DNA from: Paraburkholderia sartisoli
GTDB lineage: Bacteria; Pseudomonadota; Gammaproteobacteria; Burkholderiales; Burkholderiaceae
DNA: 64,000 bases
Assembly (NCBI RefSeq): GCF_900107685.1
Contig: NZ_FNRQ01000007.1
Span: 310,001 to 374,000, forward strand
Reading direction: 5' to 3'
A program made the position numbers and the translations under genes. Under the pieces are notes generated by a model. The model saw nothing but the letters and a program-made list of their open reading frames with translations, had not been told where the DNA came from and did not search any database. Shown piece after piece: positions 60,907 to 64,000 of the stretch. Each line of letters opens with the position of its first letter. Position 1 is the stretch's first letter.

Positions 60907-61980
60907 TCAGACGCTGTTCGACGCTACAGGCAGCGCTTCAGCCTTCCAGCGCAGCATGCCGCCGGCAAGGTTCGCGACCTTGCCAAAACCTGACCTCGTC
61001 AACAACACGCTGGCCTGGGCCGAGCGCACCCCCGAGCGGCACACCGCCACCACGGGCCGTTCGCGGTCCAGTTCATCCAGCCGGCTCATCAACTGCGACA
61101 ACGGTATCAACCGCGCATCGGGCAGATGGCCCAGACGGTCGATGAACTCCGGCGCTTCGCGCACATCCACGATCTGCAGCGTGGACGCATACTCGAGCAG
61201 CGTCATGGGCTCGATCTCCCACACGCCGCTAAAACGCAGCGTCAGTGGCGCCCACCCGGGCATCTCCGCCGGCAACGCGCCCCCCTCCGGCTCGCCACAG
61301 CGCAGGTTGGCGGGCACCGCGACGGTCATCAGCTTCGGATGAGGCAAATTCAGGTTATTCATATGACCGATGAAGTCGCCAACGTCCACGTCGCCGCCAA
61401 GGCGCGGGTTGAAGCGCCGCTCCTCGACCACACTGGTGACGGTAATGCCGCGATAGTCGTGCGCGGGGTAAAGCAGGCAGTCGTCAGGCAACGTCAGGAT
61501 CTGCTCGCGCACCGAGGCGAACAGCTGCTGCGGACTCCCCTGCTGGAAATCGGTCCGGCCACAGCCGCGAATCAACAGGCTGTCGCCGGTGAAGGCCATG
61601 CGCTCGTCGTCGAGAACATAGGTCAGGCAGCCGTTGGTATGGCCGGGCGTGGCGCGCACGGTCACGTAGCGGCTTCCGAAGTCGACACGATCGCCGTGGC
61701 GCAGCGGCTGGTTCACCCCGCTGGCACCGGCCGCCTCGGCTAGCGCGATACGGCTGCCGCAGCGCTGGTTCAAACGCCAGGCGCCAGTTACGTGGTCGGC
61801 GTGTACGTGGGTGTCGAGCGTCGCCCGCAGCCGCAGGCCCAACTCCTGCAGCAGCGCCAGGTCGCGCGGCACCTGTTCATAGACCGGATCGATCAGCAGC
61901 GCCTCGCCGCTGTCACCGTCGCCCAGCAGGTAGGTATAGGTGGACGAGGTGGGATCGAAAAGCTGGCGGAAAATCATCAT
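60907..61980 (-). CDS. Persulfide dioxygenase-rhodanese fusion protein
   Basis: 357 residues. An ETHE1-type metallo-beta-lactamase domain (1-235) with iron ligands H58 (THVHADH), H114 (TPGHT) and D133 (TGDS), followed by a rhodanese domain (255-350) with catalytic C314 in CRSGVRS. PDO oxidises glutathione persulfide to sulfite; the rhodanese domain exchanges sulfane sulfur between thiosulfate/sulfite and glutathione. This is the architecture of the characterised PRF from Burkholderia phytofirmans. Start ATG 61980. Monocistronic. Confidence 0.93.
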   Translation of the reverse strand: MMIFRQLFDPTSSTYTYLLGDGDSGEALLIDPVYEQVPRDLALLQELGLRLRATLDTHVHADHVTGAWRLNQRCGSRIALAEAAGASGVNQPLRHGDRVDFGSRYVTVRATPGHTNGCLTYVLDDERMAFTGDSLLIRGCGRTDFQQGSPQQLFASVREQILTLPDDCLLYPAHDYRGITVTSVVEERRFNPRLGGDVDVGDFIGHMNNLNLPHPKLMTVAVPANLRCGEPEGGALPAEMPGWAPLTLRFSGVWEIEPMTLLEYASTLQIVDVREAPEFIDRLGHLPDARLIPLSQLMSRLDELDRERPVVAVCRSGVRSAQASVLLTRSGFGKVANLAGGMLRWKAEALPVASNSV

Positions 61981-62142
61981 GGCGGGCTCTGCAAGAAAGG
62001 GAGGCAGGGCGATCTTTTGTGGACGCCCACCACGTGATGACAGGCAATCGATCAAAGTTTATTGGCCAGCCTGCCGTTCCGCAAAGGCTTTGTTACTTTG
62101 TGCGGCGCAACGAACGGCGAGGCACAGGATGAGGCGTCAGGG

Positions 62143-63051
62143 TCACGAACGAAACTTCGCGCCGCTCCAGTCCGCCTCACGAGCGAGCGCGACGAAAGCC
62201 GCCAGATAATCGATGGCGTCGTCCGATTCCCGCGTACCCAGGAATATCTGCTTGGCGATGCCCTTTCTGCCGAGCCGCAGCGGCACGATCGGCATCGAGT
62301 CCGCATACTCTTCCGCCAGCCAGCGCGGCAACGCGGCGACGCCGCGCCCGCTCGCGACCATCTGCAACATGATGTCGGTGGTCTCGATCACCTTGTGTTT
62401 TTTCGGCACGACGTTGGCCGGCGTCAGGAACTGGTTGTAGATATCCAGCCTGTCTGTTTCGACGGGATAGGTGATCAGCACCTCGGCGCCAAGCTGCTCG
62501 GGCGTGACGTAAGCCACGTCCGCCAGCGCATGACCTTCGGCGACGACCAGCACCTGTTCATAGTCGAATACCGGCTGAAAGCGCAGCCCAGGCTTTTTTA
62601 GCGGATCAGGCGTGACCAGCACGTCGATGTCATAGCCGAACAGCGCACCGATTCCGCCGAACTGGAAACGCTGCTTCACGTCGACGTCGACATCGGGCCA
62701 GCTTGCCAGATAGGGCGACACGACCTTGAGCAGCCACTGGTAGCACGGGTGACACTCCATGCCGATCCGCAGCGTGCCGCGCTGGCCCTGCGCATACTGT
62801 TTCATGCGCGCCTCCGCATGTTCGAACTGCGGCAGCAGGCGGTTCGCCAGCGCAAGCAGATACTGGCCCGGTTGCGTGAGACGCATCGACCGCCCTTCGC
62901 GATTCCATACCGCGGTGCCCAACTGCTGCTCCATCTTCTTCACGGTGTGACTCAGTGCCGACTGCGTCAGATTCAATGCGTTCGCTGCAGCCGTCAGAGA
63001 CCCCAGCCTGTCCACTTCCCTGATGATGATCAGATGGATACGCTCCAGCAT
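62143..63051 (-). CDS. metR: MetR-like LysR regulator of methionine synthesis
   Basis: 302 residues. HTH: VDRLGSLTAAANALNLTQSA, then ALSHTVKKMEQQLG. The effector domain has the MetR hallmark M-E-C-H-P-C-Y-Q-W-L near residue 105 and closes with a homocysteine-sensing type domain. GGAG is 7 nt before the ATG at 63051. Divergent from metE with 109 bp between, the classic metR/metE arrangement. Confidence 0.93.
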   Translation of the reverse strand: MLERIHLIIIREVDRLGSLTAAANALNLTQSALSHTVKKMEQQLGTAVWNREGRSMRLTQPGQYLLALANRLLPQFEHAEARMKQYAQGQRGTLRIGMECHPCYQWLLKVVSPYLASWPDVDVDVKQRFQFGGIGALFGYDIDVLVTPDPLKKPGLRFQPVFDYEQVLVVAEGHALADVAYVTPEQLGAEVLITYPVETDRLDIYNQFLTPANVVPKKHKVIETTDIMLQMVASGRGVAALPRWLAEEYADSMPIVPLRLGRKGIAKQIFLGTRESDDAIDYLAAFVALAREADWSGAKFRS

Positions 63052-63083
63052 CGTCCCACTCCATGAACAAAACTAATTGGTAG

Positions 63084-63108
63084 ATGAAATTAATCCATTT
63101 TATTTCAT
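63084..63108. promoter_or_regulatory. MetR-site-like dyad in metR/metE spacer
   Basis: ATGAAAT at 63084-63090 and ATTTCAT at 63102-63108, 11-bp spacer, in an A/T-rich stretch. It carries TGAA/TTCA half-sites like known MetR targets, though with wider spacing than the TGAA-N5-TTCA consensus. Confidence 0.5.
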
Positions 63109-63160
63109 ATATGGAAAATTCTATCATCGCTGTCAGTCATTCACTGGACGGCGTAACGAC

Positions 63161-64000
63161 ATGGTCACCACACATAACCTGGGCTTTCCGCGCATCGGCG
63201 CGAAACGCGAACTCAAGTTCGCACTCGAAACGTACTGGAAGGGTCAATCGTCACGCGACGAACTGAAGGCGACGGGCGAACAGCTTCGCGCGCGCCATTG
63301 GGCAAATCAGGCGGGGCTCGACTTCGCACCGGTCGGCGACTTCGCGTTTTATGACCAGGTGCTCGACATGAGCTTCACGCTGGGCAATCTGCCGGAGCGG
63401 GTGCGCGATTTTCACGGCGACAGGCTCGACAATTATTTCCGCGTTGCGCGCGGCCGTTCGGCTCAAGGCGCTGACGACCACAGCGAATGCTGCGGCGGCG
63501 TAGCCGCCGGCGAGATGACCAAGTGGTTCGACACCAACTATCACTACATCGTCCCGGAGTTCGACGCGGCGACGCAGTTCTCGCTCGATCCGTCGCGCCT
63601 CGTCGAGCAGCTCGCGCAGGCACGCGCGCTCGGCGTGAAGGCGAAGCCCGTCATCATCGGGCCGGTGACGTACCTGTGGCTGGGCAAATCGAAAGACGAC
63701 GCCGACAGGCTCGCACTGTTGCCGCGCCTTCTTCCCGTGTACGCGGCGCTGCTCGACTACTTCACGGCACACGGTGTCGAGTGGGTGCAGATCGACGAGC
63801 CCGCGCTCGTGACCGAACTCGACCCCGCATGGCGCGAAGCGTTTGTCACCGCATACGCCGCGCTCGAGACACGCAGGGTCAAACTGCTGCTCGCAACCTA
63901 CTTCGGCCAGTTGCAGGAAAACCTCGAACTCGCCTGCACGCTTCCCGTCGATGGCTTGCACATCGACGCCATCAACGCGCGCGATGAAGTCGCGCAAGTC
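63161..64000 (+). CDS. metE: Cobalamin-independent methionine synthase MetE (5' part)
   Basis: First 280 codons of 5-methyltetrahydropteroyltriglutamate-homocysteine methyltransferase; full proteins are about 760 residues. The opening THNLGFPRIGAKRELKFALE, the K-W-F-D-T-N-Y-H-Y-I-V-P-E-F segment and VEWVQIDEPALVTELD identify the N-terminal folate-binding domain. The catalytic zinc site lies in the C-terminal half beyond the window. Start ATG 63161. Divergent from metR. Confidence 0.96.
   Translation, partial: MVTTHNLGFPRIGAKRELKFALETYWKGQSSRDELKATGEQLRARHWANQAGLDFAPVGDFAFYDQVLDMSFTLGNLPERVRDFHGDRLDNYFRVARGRSAQGADDHSECCGGVAAGEMTKWFDTNYHYIVPEFDAATQFSLDPSRLVEQLAQARALGVKAKPVIIGPVTYLWLGKSKDDADRLALLPRLLPVYAALLDYFTAHGVEWVQIDEPALVTELDPAWREAFVTAYAALETRRVKLLLATYFGQLQENLELACTLPVDGLHIDAINARDEVAQV

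Noticed and set aside
1..64000. CRISPR arrays, tRNA/rRNA genes, insertion sequences, prophage genes, replication origin
   Set aside because: Looked for direct-repeat/spacer patterns, tRNA cloverleaf segments, transposase and integrase motifs and partition genes; none seen by eye. A tRNAscan/ISfinder-type search would be decisive.

Overview
This 64 kb window reads as a high-G+C betaproteobacterial accessory replicon of the Burkholderiaceae, most likely Paraburkholderia, Caballeronia or a close relative. The evidence is the strong G/C bias at third codon positions, the many LysR, IclR and TetR regulators each paired with a small catabolic gene, a natural persulfide dioxygenase-rhodanese fusion of the kind described from (Para)burkholderia phytofirmans, and the 3' remnant of a Burkholderia-type porin. 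I saw no rRNA, tRNA, CRISPR array, insertion sequence or prophage. The placement is inferred from gene content only.

Layout. 1-8.8 kb is a catabolic and uptake locus: RidA (cut by the left edge) and a flavin monooxygenase run divergently from a LysR regulator, a Rieske oxygenase and a complete PotABCD-like importer. 9-10.5 kb holds a DUF427 protein and a TtuC-type tartrate dehydrogenase. 10.8-13.9 kb is an arsenic operon, arsR-arsI-acr3-arsC-arsH, with overlapping genes and an operator-like inverted repeat. 14-17.1 kb carries a GT9-like glycosyltransferase, a glycine-zipper lipoprotein, an acetyltransferase and a periplasmic FKBP. 17.3-20.6 kb is an IclR regulator divergent from an SDR and a metabolite/H+ symporter. 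20.6-27 kb is a D-Ala-D-Ala dipeptidase and dipeptide importer operon (ddpXABCDF). Just upstream of it is a broken RpiR-like gene containing an 11-copy heptanucleotide repeat. 27.5-30.5 kb is a TRAP transporter. 30.6-36.8 kb has two LysR/oxidoreductase pairs, a truncated carboxymuconolactone-decarboxylase-like gene, a SnoaL-like protein and an amino-acid permease.

37-43.8 kb carries a split chromate transporter, DUF1801, a methyltransferase, an SDR / dehydrogenase-remnant / hydrolase series, a second hydrolase and its divergent CGNR regulator. 43.9-48.9 kb is a redox-repair locus: msrB-dipZ divergent from a two-component system. 48.9-50.5 kb encodes a DUF2235 hydrolase fused to a LecA-like domain. 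50.7-54.2 kb has a tungstate/molybdate importer with fused permease and ATPase, and an M24 peptidase. 54.2-58 kb has the porin remnant, a putative 2OG-Fe(II) protein, ppnP and a compact DUF4142-cupredoxin-ECF sigma cluster. 58.1-64 kb has a reductase/TetR divergent pair with two palindromic sites, a GST, the persulfide dioxygenase-rhodanese fusion, and metR divergent from metE (cut by the right edge).

The common theme is regulated uptake and oxidation of organic nitrogen and carbon compounds, metal(loid) handling and thiol/methionine redox repair. The most unusual local feature is the heptanucleotide tract before ddpX. Its copy number decides whether the upstream frame stops or runs in frame into the dipeptidase.
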